Shown piece after piece: positions 24,404-36,407 of a DNA stretch of 64,000 nucleotides. The position numbers and the translations under genes are program-made. Source of the DNA: Loxodes magnus (lineage: Eukaryota > Ciliophora > Karyorelictea > Loxodida > Loxodidae); contig CAMPDV010000096.1 of NCBI GenBank assembly GCA_946699065.1, forward strand, positions 62,001-126,000, in the 5' to 3' direction. The first letter of the stretch is position 1, and each line of letters opens with the position of its first letter. The notes beneath the pieces are model-generated. The model ran no database searches and was not told where the DNA came from. It was given only the letters and a program-made list of their open reading frames with translations.

Positions 24404-26204
24404 TAGACATCTACAGAAGTTTTAGAAATCGATAAATTTGACTCATACCTTTAAAGTGTCCTTGAGGAATAAAAAACTTTTCGTTTATTTACTTTCAATG
24501 GAATGATTCTCAAAGACTATAGACCTGTTTCATAAATTAAAATGGTTCATGATGTTTAATTTAAAATCGTCTAAACGATTCCACATATTCTAATAAATCC
24601 TGATACTTAGCTTTTAAATATAGATTCTTTTATCAAGATAGCTAAAGTTTATCTTATAATAGGTTTAATTAAATTTAAGAATCCAATTCTATTAAATGAC
24701 TTTATAAAATAACCAAATTATGGTGTTTAAGTTAAGTTTATTAAACGTGAGAATTTTAATAACTATTTTAAGAAATTTGATACTATAACTTATAATATAA
24801 TCAATGCAGTAATCCACCAATCTTCAGGAAGATAACTAAGTAAATGCAAACTTGTCTAACTAGAATGAAAACAAATCTAATTTAGCTGATAATAAAGCTC
24901 AAGAGAATATTACCTCAAATTAAACTCCACAAAGTCTTGAATTTACATAAGACACATAATAGAATCTCATAAATTCTGAGTTAAAGGCATAAAACGTTTA
25001 AAATGAGTAATATAATTAAAGATTTAAAAAGAAACTTGATCCAATCTAAAGAAATGAGTTTTCGTTAGAGGAAGTAACAAATCCTTCTACGTATCGTTAA
25101 ATTGATTAAGCTTAAACTAACGGTTAATAGAAAGAAAATTAGTAAAATGTAATCAATTAAAAATAGAATAATTAGCAGATAGCATAAATTTCAGAAGTAC
25201 TTAATTAAACCTAGGGTGAGGAAATAAAAAACTAAATGTAGTTTGAGTCAAATTCAAGAAACAATTATTCCAATTCAAACTAATAAAATAAAAACTAAGT
25301 CTAGGTATCTTAAGTAATAAACCAGTCGAATCCTAATACGTCATAATATGTATTAAGAAATTATACCAGGTTAATTTACAACTCCAAATCTATTCAATAA
25401 ACTAATTCAATACAAAATTCTTCGTTTTTTAAATCTAATCCATTTGATTTTCTCAATTTATAAAATGTGTCATGCAACTATTCAACTTCATTTTAGATTC
25501 GTGATGATTAAATTATATTTGCTGGAGGAGAAAACTAAAAGTCTCACTTAGAATATGTCATAAAACTAGAGAAAAATAAATAAAAAAAACATCCCAAAAC
25601 TAAATTAGAATACCCTAGGAAATGCACCTCTCTTGCTTTCGATTAAAATGATATAATTTATATCATTGGAGGTTTAAATTCTTAAAATGATTAAATTAAC
25701 TCTTGTGAAATATATAACATCTAGACTTAAACAACTTAAAAAATATAAAGCCATAAGCGATAAGGATGAAGACATGGTACTTGCTTCTAACATGATAAGG
25801 TATATACTTTCGGTGGATCATTTTAAATTAATAATTCTTCTTGCAGATAAAACTGAATATATAACTTAGATGTAGCAACTAACTAATGGTATTATGAAAA
25901 CTCACTTAGTTTACCTAAAGTAGCATGAAGAGTAGCAGCTATCTATGCTTAAGAACTAGAATAAGCTTTTATATTTGACAATGCTGGGTATTTGAAGCAA
26001 ACGTTAATATTTGACTTTAGAAATATTGTATAAGTTGGAAACTAATTTCCGAAACGAAATAATGCTTTTTGATATAATGGAGTATATCAAAATAACTAAG
26101 CATGAATGTACGATTCAGATGATACATAAAACAAGTTTTTATATGTTTTTGATTCTAAACTGTAGAGTTGGACAGAAATCAGTTATATATTCGCACAAAG
26201 ATGA
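24404..26204 (+). CDS. Kelch-repeat protein, paralogue 1, with a 19-bp intron
   Basis: The C-terminal half has kelch repeats (I-I-F-A-G-G-E-N, I-I-Y-I-I-G-G-L-N, V-Y-T-F-G-G-S-F) and matches the gene at 30,876 almost residue for residue. The N-terminal half is unrelated: a globular, lysine-rich domain of unknown kind and then a long Gln/Asn-rich linker. The frame of the N-terminal exon joins the kelch frame if 24,809-24,827 (GTAATCCACCAATCTTCAG) is removed as an intron. The end is TGA at 26,202-26,204, at the equivalent place to the paralogue's TGA. The true start is not certain: coding is visible from about 24,404 but the first in-frame ATG is at 24,503. Kelch propellers bind protein partners. 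Confidence 0.75.
24809..24827 (+). other. Intron, 19 bp
   Basis: GT...AG, 19 bp, between residues N-A and E-D. Removing it joins two good frames; without it the kelch frame has no N-terminal partner. Confidence 0.65.
25385..26160 (+). repeat. Segment duplicated at 31,300-32,085
   Basis: About 780 bp covering the kelch half of both paralogues is repeated in the same orientation 5.9 kb downstream at roughly 90 percent identity. Similarity fades abruptly upstream of the linker and just before the stop codons. Confidence 0.85.
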
Positions 26205-26334
26205 ACAAGTAAAAATTAAACATTTAATTACTAAATCTAAATTTGTTCTTTTTGGATTCTTAAAATTAAAATAAAATGGTTATTTAAAATATAGTTGTAT
26301 AATTATAAAATAAACTAATAATTTCCTTAATTAA

Positions 26335-26362
26335 AATATTAAATTAAATTAAATTAAATTAA
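26335..26362. repeat. AAATT microsatellite
   Basis: About five units of a 5-bp repeat (AAATT) just downstream of the kelch gene and next to the end of the gag-like element. Confidence 0.8.
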
Positions 26363-26369
26363 AGTGTTA

Positions 26370-27133
26370 AAGAAGGATCGTCTACTTAAAAGCTTCCTAC
26401 TTCCCTATCCAACCAATAGGAACTTGATCTCTAGGTGGTCTTCTCCTCCCTTCACTGTTAAGTTTTCGGAATGGTTGTCTCTTCATATAGCTTGCTTTCT
26501 TCTTATAAATTTCTCCATTCCTGGTTGGGTAAAATTAGGTTAGGTCATTCCATATTTTCTATTAAATCTTCTTTCTCTTCCAGCATCGTCTCCACAGGTG
26601 GTCTGTTCTCCTGCAAATATAACATTTTTTTCTAAAATATTTCCAGCTGCCTATCGAATTCGTCAATTCTGATATTCATTGCAGCCTGGTTTAAGTTTCT
26701 AGGAGCATGGGTTTCCTCATCTTCTAAATGCTTTTGCTGTTCTTAAGTTAGTTCTTCAATCTGTTTTTCCAGATCTTTATTTTTTCCTATTAATGCTAAG
26801 ATAAGCTTAGCCATTTCCTCTTTCGTCTCTCCTAAGATTTGTTCTTTATTGAGATCTCCAAGGTCCATGTAGGGGTTGAACGTCCTAATCTAGGCCTGAA
26901 AGTTACTAATCTTTTGCTTCTTGGGAAGGTCCTCAGTCGATATTGTTGCATGTTAGTGTTTCTAGGGTTGTCTGGGGAGTTTTGTTTAGAGTTGCTCCTA
27001 TATGGTTTAAGAAGAAGGTTAGGTTTTGGAAGATGACGTGTGGTGTTTAGAAATTTAGGTTTGCTGCTTCCTCTCTTCCTTTTTAGCTTAGAAAGAGGTG
27101 GTATAGAAGTCCTTTTTGAAACCTTCTACCATA
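26370..27133 (-). mobile_element. Gag-like element
   Basis: On the minus strand: N-terminal signature K-K-G-F-Y-T-T-S near 27,100, Ser/Gln-rich segment, motif N-P-Y-M-D-L-G-D-L-N-K-E near 26,850, coiled coil (about 26,700-26,830), CCHC zinc knuckle at plus-strand 26,583-26,624 and the signature N-G-E-I-Y-K-K-K near 26,500-26,525. It looks nearly whole, with about one break. Its two best-conserved blocks match the copies at 13,735 and 5,790. Confidence 0.6.
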
Positions 27134-27460
27134 TATATTTTTTTAAGTATTAAATATTATCTTTATTTATCTAAGAAAATTAATTATTTAATTGAACTAT
27201 TCATCTTTTTTAATTTATTTAGTTTATTATTGTTATTGGATAGCCAAGGTTTTGAATGAAAGGCATCTAGAAAATATTTGTCTTTGGTAGGGTTGATGTC
27301 TATGATCATGAAGTATGCATTCGATATATATAATGAAATCTGCTTTCAGAAACTTATAAGTACAATATCCATGTTATATTCATCAAGAGCCCCTCAGAGA
27401 ATACATAAAGTGAGAGCTAGAATGTCCACAAACTCTAAAAAATAATAATAAATAAATTTA
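27134..27460. other. Spacer, no gene seen
   Basis: AT-rich spacer. One short stretch (27,240-27,420) has more balanced composition but no motif. Confidence 0.4.
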
Positions 27461-27801
27461 ATAAGACTTTGCTTATTTAATTAATTTCAACTAAAAAAGT
27501 TTTTGGCCGGAAACTCCTTTCCGATCGCACGACCCAACGCTCTCTTTTTATGGAATCACGGGATATCCTGTTGTGCTCCAGGCACAGCTGCTAGGGAGCT
27601 CCATCGCTATGAGCAGCCAGGGTTCAAGCCCCTACCAAGAGCGGATAATCTCAAAGACAGCGTTCCCTTCAGAAAATGACTCTGACTAGGGACTTTCTCA
27701 GCAACAAAAAAGGAACTTGTTCCTAGCCATAAAACCAGAAAGTTTAGTCACGAAGGTCATTCTCAGCTCCCACCATCTTTTCAATTATAAGACTTTGCTT
27801 A
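27461..27801 (+). mobile_element. SINE-like repeat, copy 3, with 15-bp target-site duplication
   Basis: The element spans about 27,476-27,786 with perfect 15-bp flanks, ATAAGACTTTGCTTA, at 27,461-27,475 and 27,787-27,801. This copy has GGTTCAAGCCC, a good B-box match; the other two copies differ there by one base (GCTTCAAGCCC). A clear A box is not visible. Confidence 0.85.
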
Positions 27802-28234
27802 ATATAATATTATTATTTTTTATAAAACTTGAAACAAAACAAATTTATTAAATTTAATACGTTAATTCTCTCAATAAAGCAAAATCTTAATTTAAATATT
27901 TTTCTCTTTTTACAAAATTATAATTGAACATCTAAAAGCTTTTTAACTATTATGCAAATTAATATTTTTAATAGAAAATCATTATCAGCTCCCATTTTTG
28001 ATAAGTTAATTGTCTCTATTCAAATTTTATTTAAAGTATCTTAGAAGTTTTATGATCATAGCATTTCAATATTCTTATTCCGATATCATTGTTTTTTGCA
28101 CATTATAAACAGCTTGATGATTACTTGCTATGATTTTAATTCTTATTTTACCTGAAAAATTGGTTAAGAGCTTTTAGATTAAATATGCAATATATTTACT
28201 TTTATCTTTTTAATAAATTAATATAAAAAGTGGC

Positions 28235-28450
28235 TGCCTTTAAGAAAGGTTTTTACCATAACTTCCTTCTCAAAGCCGGGGAGAAAGCCAGAATTATCTC
28301 TTCTTTAGATCACATATTAGATACAACTTGACCAGCTTTCTCAATAAATACTAATAGAGAATAAAAAGAACAGAAAAGAAGTTAACCTGGCAACTTTTTC
28401 ACCCACTCCTTCAGTATAGACAGGTTTAAACTATAATTAGTTTCAAACGT
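28235..28450 (+). mobile_element. Gag-like element, 5' fragment
   Basis: Contains the N-terminal signature F-K-K-G-F-Y and following Ser/Gln-rich sequence. No coiled coil or zinc knuckle follows. A broken 5' piece. Confidence 0.4.
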
Positions 28451-28689
28451 CTTTGCATTTTCTTATTTATCATATTCAGATGAGAAAAAATACTAAGGAT
28501 TAAAAAAATGAAGATTCTATTTTATCTTGATAGATTATTTTATTAAGTGAGATTAAAAATAGATGTATAATACTAAAATTAGTTTGATCTTAAAAATTAT
28601 ATTTATAAGTTAATTTATTTATTAATTAAAGTGGCTTCATCTTAATATTGCTTACCACTAATTAAAAGTTTTAAAATAAAATTAATAAG

Positions 28690-30460
28690 ACTTTGAAACT
28701 TCCTTCTCTCGCGCTAGCTGCCCTTAACTCTACTTGTCTTCTTCAGGTTTGAGTCAGCAAGCTACCTGAGAAAAAAATTTTCGTCCAACATCGCGAAGCA
28801 TTAAAGCTAAAGTGTGATACTTGTCTTCTTGAAGTCCTTCTAGCCTTTTATAGCAATCATCTCACCTTATGAAAATAATTATTAATATTGTTTTAGTCAT
28901 ATAGTCTTCTACAATCTTTTCCAGTAATTATTTTATGTTTATTAAAATTCTTAAAAATACCTGTATAAATATTACATTGGAAAATGTACTCTAATGTATC
29001 AAATTTCTATCTTTATAAAGAAAGTTTGTTGAATTAAGTTTTGATATATCGCTGATTCAGTTCAAATTAAAAATTATAATTATAAGTGCTTAGTTATTTG
29101 AATTAGATGTCTATTGTACTTAGCGTATGCTATTAAAGGGAAAAATTTTAATTACTTTCTATTTAATCAACAAATCATTTTGCTCTTGACAAAACTGCAT
29201 TTCTTTAAAGGCATTCTTAGAAGAATTTTTTAAATTTAAATAGTGAGATGCTTACTAAATTCTTTTAAATCATAAGTTATTTAAATATCTAAATCTTACC
29301 TTCCAATGCTCTTATCTATATAATTTCTTCTAGGGAAGGTTAATATTATTACATTTTTGAAGCAAAAAAACTATATCCGAATTAGGATTTTCCTAACTAA
29401 AACGAGTTATTTTTCAGTAAAAGCGTATAAATTTTTGTATTGAAGAATGGATAAATGGAAGTCAATTTAGAGCAATAAAATATGATTCATTAAAGAAAGA
29501 TTATAAGATTTGAAAGCTAACCTTGATATAAGTCTTTGTGATATAATAAATTTGCTTATCATTTCTTTGATTGCTGATATTATCGCTCAAAGTGTTATAT
29601 ACTTCCATATTCTACTTTGGGGAAAATGAAAGTTCTACAAAGGTTCTTATAAACAATTGGAGATAAAATGCCATATTTGGAAAGTACAACATTCGTTTTC
29701 AAAATTGATCTCCTATATACAGAGACCTCTTCTTCACAATGCTTTTGATAATTTTACTTGTTACCCAATTTGTAGCCTAGATAAATGGTTGAGTCTTTCT
29801 ATGTGATTGGAATTCCATTAATGTTTAAGTTAATTTGATTTCTTTCTCTTTTTTTTCTAAATTAAATCATTTCACATTTCTTTCCATTATATTATGTCTT
29901 ACTCAATTAAAAATAGTAACTGTTGCTTTAAATAGTTTCTTTTAATTTTTGAACAATAAAGCTTTTAACTTTTTTTATTTAGATGTTTCGTCAAATTTCA
30001 ATACAGTGTTTCATACTCCTAGTCTAATTTCTAATTTGAATATCTTTATTTTCATTACATTAAATTACTAACCATGTCTTTCAAGTTATTAGGTTAATTC
30101 TTAAAGATTTTATTTACTCTATCTTTAAGTTTTTCTGTTTATAGTTTTATTGAAAAATACAGAAGATTTTCATCTCTCTTTCAATGAAATAAATTTAAGT
30201 CTATTTTTTCTTTTTTTATTGAAAAATTCCAAATTTTATTGATATCTTTCTTAAAACTCTTCATCTCTTCCTACAAATTTAAAATTTTTTAACAAGGAGC
30301 TTTAAATTCAATTTGTTGGATTGTAGAAGTCTTAAATGCTTCCTAATACAAATCTGATTTAATCCTTTACCTTATTTTTTTCTAAATTTGCTTCTTTTGC
30401 ATTAGTAAGTATTTCTTATAATTTCCAGTCTATTTTATTTGTTTCTTTTCCCATAATACT
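28690..30460 (-). mobile_element. Decayed LINE reverse transcriptase region
   Basis: On the minus strand an ATG at 30,454 opens a Lys-rich region leading to the C-terminal half of a non-LTR reverse transcriptase (about 29,430-29,990). Recognisable marks are I-N-G-I-P-I, then S-T-I-Y-L-G-Y-K-L-G, then the thumb-region pattern Y-G-I-L-S-P-I-V-Y-K and V-E-Y-G. The catalytic F/Y-x-D-D site is not intact: the best candidate reads F-D-E-T. The frame changes once at an A-run near 29,850. A further open stretch at 28,700-28,860 may be the element's C-terminus. The 5' part, including the endonuclease, is missing. It is a plausible relative of the enzyme that mobilised the SINE-like repeats, but a dead copy. 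Confidence 0.55.
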
Positions 30461-30875
30461 TAGAAAAATCCTTTTTTCCTTCTTGACATTTTTTTCTGAA
30501 ATAAACAGAAAAAAGAAGATTTTTTAATTAAGAAGAAAGAAATTAAATTTCTTTCCTTTAAATGAACCACATAAAGTTAGAAATCTCTTAACTTATCAAA
30601 TAAAAAAAGGCTTAAGATTTTAAAAAATCTTGAATTTAGAGAAAATCACACTAAGTTTGATAATCTATAATCTTAAGTGTTTTGGCATAAACTGACTTAC
30701 CGAATAAATATAGCTGTATTAGTATAAATCTTTTAGCTTAAAACTCAATAAAATCCAATTTTGTTAACTTACTTCATAAAATAATTTCCTCTGGTGTTTA
30801 TGCTAAATTTGGTAAACTATTGGTTTGAATATAGTTATTAAAGAAATTAGATTTAAAAAATTTATAATAGATTTA

Positions 30876-32123
30876 ATGTCGCAATCCTACAATATTTAGG
30901 GAAATATCAGTGCATAAATAAATTTGTTTAACCAAATCAATTTAGTAGAAAATAAAATTGAAGAGAATATAATCTAAAAATAACCTAAGGTTTAAGATAC
31001 TGAAATATAATAATAAGAATTTACAAATTCTTAATTACTAAAAAAAGAAGAAGTTAAAATTGAAGAAAAGATAACTCTGGGTAACTCAGATGATGAAAAA
31101 TAAACTGAAAAATAATTATCGGCATCTTTCTAAGATGATGAATAAACTGAAAGATAATTTACGATACCTCTCAAAAGTTTATTTTAGAAACCTTAGATTG
31201 AAGAATTAAAATTTTTAATCTAACCAGATTAAATCGAATTGGAGGATAAGAAAAAAATAGAGCCTTAAAATTTATTAAAAAATTATCTCAGAATAATGTA
31301 CAGCTCAAAATCTATTCAATCAACAAACATAATCCAAACTTAATAGCCGCTTAAATCTAATCCAATTTATTTCCCCAATTTATAAAATGTGTCATGCAAC
31401 TATTCAACTTCATTTTAGATTCGTGATGATTAAATTATATTTGCTGGAGGAGAAAACTAAAAGTCTCACTTAGATAATGTCATAAAACTAGAGATAGGCA
31501 AAAAATTTTCCAAAACTTATTTATAAAATCCTAGGAAGAGCACCTCTCTTGCTTTTGATTGAAATGATATAATTTATATCATTGGAGGTTTAAACTCTTA
31601 AGATGATTATATTAACTCTTGTGAAATATATAACATCTAGACTTAAACAACTTAAAAAATATAAAACCATAACCATTAAGGATGAAGATACGGTACTTGC
31701 TTCTCACATAATAAGGTATATACTTTCGGTGGATCATTTTAAATTAATAATTCTTCTTGCAGATAAAACTGAATATATAACTTAGATGTAGTAACTAACT
31801 AATGGTATTATGAAAACTCACTTAGTTTACCTAAAGTAGCATGAAGAGTAGTAGCTATCTATGCTTAAGAACTAGAATAAGCTTTTATATTTGACAATGC
31901 TGGGTATTTGAAGCAAACGTTAATATTTGACTTTAGAAATATTGTATAAGTTGGAAACTAATTTCCGAAACGAAATAACGCTTTTTGATATAATGGAGTA
32001 TATCAAAATAACTAAGCATGAATATACGATTCAGATGATACATAAAACACGTTTTTATATGTTTTTGATTCTAGACTTTAGGATAAATGGATAAAAGTAG
32101 GTCATGATTTATCACAAAAATGA
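30876..32123 (+). CDS. Kelch-repeat protein, paralogue 2
   Basis: A single exon of 415 codons from ATG 30,876 to TGA 32,121-32,123. Residues 1-150 are an acidic, Glu/Gln/Lys-rich, probably disordered region unlike the N-terminus of paralogue 1. From about 165 onward are kelch repeats (F-A-G-G, I-I-G-G, T-F-G-G) near-identical to the gene at 24,404. Internal TGA codons serve as Trp (for example N-Q-W-Y-Y-E and V-A-W-R-V). A protein-binding propeller is expected. It sits divergently from the decayed LINE at 28,690-30,460. Confidence 0.85.
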
Positions 32124-32574
32124 AAGGATAAAGCTATAACTTATAAATAAATAATCTTACTTTCTTATATTTTAAATTTTTTTAAATCTTAAAAATAAAA
32201 CTCTAAGTCTTAAGTAAAATATAACTAAATTACTTAAAAAGCTTATAAACTGCTTAATTAGTACATCATCGTTATCTCTATATAAATAATGAAAATTAGA
32301 TATGTCTATTGAGTTATGTAGCCTTTGGATTAAGCTTGCTTATAATTTAATTTAGTTCTACAGTTAGATTTAAATTAACAAATTTATAAGTCTAAGAGCT
32401 TTATGTTTTCTTAATAAATTACTGCTTAATATATCTTTTTACTTTTTAGATACTTTAAAGAAAATAAATTTATTCTGAACAAGCTAAGGCAATTCTGCTT
32501 ATTTAGCTTGTAGAACCAAATTAATATTAGTAATTAAACTTTGATGTTAAGGTCCTAAAGTATCAAATTTTAAG
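32124..32574. other. AT-rich spacer, no gene seen
   Basis: No motif or RNA gene recognised between the kelch gene and the next uncertain frame. Confidence 0.5.
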
Positions 32575-33830
32575 ATGTCGAAACTTGCTACTGAGATTAA
32601 TTACTTATAGTCTAAAAAATGGAATTGTAGATTTATCCAGAATTAAATTAGATATAACTATACAAAACTAATTAACAGAAAGCAGGAAGATAATTATAAA
32701 AGCTTATTGAAAATTAATAAATTTTACCTTAGTATTGTATTCATTGAAGTGATCTGTAAAGATATTGTGAAAAATCCTAACTGGAAAATGGTGTTAATAA
32801 ATAGAGAAAAATTGAAAGAAAATTAAAATAATTAAATAAGAATTTAAAGGTCTATAATTAAATGTTTTATGCAATAATATAATCCAAACAGCAGTAAAAA
32901 AAATGAACTTAATGTTGGATAACACAATATCAAAGGAGAAATCAAGAAGGTTAGAAGAAAGGCCCTTGAGATATAAAAATAAAAATGAAGGATATCAATT
33001 AATCAAGCTCTACTTCTCCTTCTTAATGCAAGCGCATGGAAAATCTCGATCCTGCTAATCTAGAAAAAGGAAAAAATTGAAAACATTAAAAAAGTCATTG
33101 CTAATAAAGAGGGGAAAATCCTTAATCTTTCTAATTAGATAAAAGAAATTTTAACTTGTTACGATCAACTAAACATTGAAATTAATTAATTTAAGATTTT
33201 CTAGCGAAAAAATAATATTACGTGAGAATAAATCTAATTTCAGACATAGTTTCCACCATCTTGATATGTAAAAATGAAAATAGAAGCTAATCAAAATTAA
33301 TTATCACGTACTTGCTCCTCAATATAAAGATTAAGGTACCCTTATTAAAAGAATAGAAGATATTGAATAAAAAGAAAAAAATACAAAGAATAATTATCAG
33401 GAAGAAAGGCTGATAAAAATCAATCAAGCTGATATTTAATTAAAAACTCTTAAAGATTTAAAAAACTACAAAAATAGGAAAAAGCAAAAACATTAAAAGA
33501 AAAATTAAGAATCTATCTTACAAAATCAGAAGTGTATTAATAATTTTTTCAGCTTAAAAGAACTAAAAGATTAGAAGACTGTAGAACTTAAGAACCTACA
33601 GGAAATTCTATAATTAAAAATAGAGATTAAAAAAATATAAGGAAGAGCCAAATTTAAACAATTTAGATTATCATCCACTAAATAAATTGGATAAAAATCA
33701 AATTCGATAAAAAATAAACAGTCAAAATTAATTGTAAAATCCAAGGATTTCAAAGATTAATAAATTTAAAGTTTGTAATAGCTATAATAGTGCTAGAAAT
33801 AAAATTATATTATAATTAAATAATCTTAAA
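32575..33830 (+). CDS. Hypothetical Lys/Gln-rich coiled-coil sequence, uncertain
   Basis: From ATG 32,575 a frame is open for about 200 codons and contains K-K-V-I-A-N-K-E-G-K-I-L-N followed by Q-I-K-E-I-L and a Tyr-Asp pair, a pattern seen in the linker before the polymerase of L1-type LINEs. From about 33,150 to 33,830 a different frame reads as a convincing coiled coil (for example the stretch around 33,560-33,620). I cannot place an intron joining the two. Either a host coiled-coil gene follows a LINE remnant, or all of it belongs to one decayed element. Confidence 0.35.
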
Positions 33831-33899
33831 ATTTATGTTTTAATCAAATGGTATCCTTGTTAAAAAACTCATATTGAGTATGAAATATAAAATGTTGAT

Positions 33900-34740
33900 A
33901 AGATATTTCATAAAATTTTGCTATTGACCATTTAAAAAAATCTTTTACTCAAACTAATTAGTTTTTCAATTTAAGAAAAAAGCTTTAATTTAAACTATGT
34001 AATTATTAAAATAGTTTCAAACTTATTTAATAAATGCTTAATATTTTCTTTTATCTGATAAACCTTCAGTATTACCTTTTCATAATTGATTTTCAATTCT
34101 TTTTTCTGTGTTAAATTTTGATTATAAGAATTGTTTGTAGCTTTTGTATAAGTACGTAGAAAATTAGTAATATGGTGACTCTGACTAATGATCTTATACT
34201 GAATTTGAATATCTTCTACTTCTATTAAATCAAATTTTTAACCATGCTTTTACATCCACTAGATCAATTCTCTTTAAAGTTGTATTATCTATTGCCTTTA
34301 TATATTTTTCTTTTCTATTTTATGAGAATGGATATTAAATTTGCTTTTCTGATTTTATTGAAAGCATTTTATGATGATAAATTCATTTTTTTTGGAATTA
34401 ATTTGTGTCAATTATTTTCTATTTTTTAAGTGTCTCTGAATCTTTCATTGTAACTTTAAATATATGATCACTTCTTGCAAGTTTAATTCTACTTTAATAA
34501 GTAGCTCTAAATTCAATTGTTCATTTGTAAAGCATCAATATTTTCTTATCCAAAACTGATTTTATTTAGTAGCCAGATTTTTTCTGAAGTATACACTCTT
34601 GAATGCGAAAGCTTTTTATATTAAAACTTTCCAATCTTATTTGCTCCGCTTCATTAGAGAAAAGAAATATCCTTTTCGTATTCTTCTGGAGATTTTTATC
34701 TAAGTTAAGCATAAAAAGCCTATTTTTCAATTTGAAAAAG
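33900..34740 (-). mobile_element. Possible second LINE remnant
   Basis: The minus strand resembles the 5' part of the element at 28,690-30,460: a D-W-K start region, similar spacing of Leu/Lys-rich blocks, and Q-M/L-x-K/R-H-G-Q-K/Q-F in the same place. The polymerase half is not seen. The similarity is weak and judged by eye. Confidence 0.3.
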
Positions 34741-34996
34741 CTAGAATTTCAGCTTCTTTCTTCTGACCAATTAAAGTAAAGGTATAAATAAAGATAACCT
34801 TATTAATACGATCTTTAAGCTTAAAATCCAATTAGCTGTTGAGTTATTAAAACATACCCAAACTAATTATCAAAGCTTCAATTAAAAAATTGAGGTTTAT
34901 ATGCTTTTACAAAATTTCCATTTGATATTCTGATAAAATTTTGTTTAAAATACTTTTGTATACCAACTAGCATAATCTTGCTAGAGTTTAAGATAA

Positions 34997-36352
34997 ATGA
35001 AATCAAATTATTTAAAGATAGATTAAGATATTAAGAACAAATCAGATTACAGTAATTTATCCTGCTTTCAAAAATTTTAGTCTTAAAAAGAAGTAAAATA
35101 TAATAAAAATTTTGTGCTTTTTGGATGATGATAATATCTTAAACGATTTATAATCCTTAAAAACAGCCTTTGAAGAGTCTAACTTATGATTAATTCCATA
35201 ATCTAATTAAGTTATCATGAGCAATATTCAACTATTTTAGAATTTAATATTCTGCATTATCTAGCTATTAGCAATTTTAATTATTTTTTAAGTTGATAAA
35301 GCATAAATAAAAGAAGAGGAAGTGTTTATAAAGCTATTTATTAAGCTTATTTAAAATACTTAAATTAAGGCTTGTAAAGAGTTAGCAGATATAATGTTCA
35401 AAAGAAAATTATCTCAAATAATTAAGTTTCTTAGCTTTTTGAATGAAATTAGTATAGAAAATTATGATTATTTAAAATATAAAAACTTTAAGATGCTTTC
35501 ATTTGCTTAAAAAATAAAAATGAATAAACCAAAAAAAAGATAAAACTTAAAAAAAGGAAATCTAATTATGATATTTGAATTTACTAAGTTATGATTGCTC
35601 AAGAATACGATATAATTATTAATTTCTCCTTCTATAAATAGAGAAATAATTGTAGTTTGGTTTTAAAATATCATTGAAAAGCTTCAAATTTATTTTTATG
35701 GCTTAAAAAATAATGCTTATTATTAAAGATTTTAGTACTTGAATATTTTATATCATTGCTACAGTTTTTATTTAAATGTTAGAGATTTAATAACAATTAT
35801 TTTTTTAATAATAGCTAAGCTACTTGAATACTAAATTAGTTAAAGAATTAGAATAATTTGTAGTGTTATTTAAAATCCAACTTTATTGTTTGATTTGATC
35901 TTATTCCTTAAATGATCTTAAAAGGTATAATATTGACAAATATTTTTCCTTTTTTAACTTCTTTTAACTGAGATAATTCTAAAATGATTAAATTTCTAGA
36001 TTCTCAGTTTAGCTTTTTTATCAACCTGAAACTGACTCTATTAAATAACAAATTTATTGTAGAGAAATCTTTAACTTTCTTGCTACTTTCAATTTGGCTA
36101 TGCAGATATAAAATTCAAAATAATTATACTAATTACGAAGCAAATCTTGCAATATTCATATAGCAAAGTTAGAAGAAAAGTGCTTAAAATCAATGATTTA
36201 TTAATTAATGTGCTATTTTACTTTTTGTTTATATTAGAAATCATTTACTCGGATTCATACATCTATATGCTGACCTAAGTTAACGAAATATAAGGAAATT
36301 TTAAGAATTTTTAAATATGCTTCTTTTAGATAGAAAGGGTTTTTATGAATGA
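34997..36352 (+). CDS. Hypothetical helical protein
   Basis: An open frame of 451 codons from ATG 34,997 to TGA 36,350-36,352. It is Leu/Ile/Gln-rich and helical, with the loose periodicity of armadillo or HEAT repeats. A second frame over 35,110-35,560 reads equally well and is more acidic, so an intron or frame change may be missed. The family is not recognised; an importin-like fold was considered but not supported. It converges on the gene at 36,408. Confidence 0.4.
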
Positions 36353-36407
36353 AGTTAATATGAAACAGTTTAATAAAAAACAATGCTTAAACATAAATAA
36401 TTTATTT

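Noticed and set aside
24836-24862. Alternative GTAAAT...AACTAG intron in kelch paralogue 1
   Set aside because: Its length is a multiple of three, so removing it does not join the two coding frames, whereas the 19-bp intron does.
34997-36352. Importin-alpha assignment
   Set aside because: Armadillo-like periodicity only, and two frames compete over the central part.
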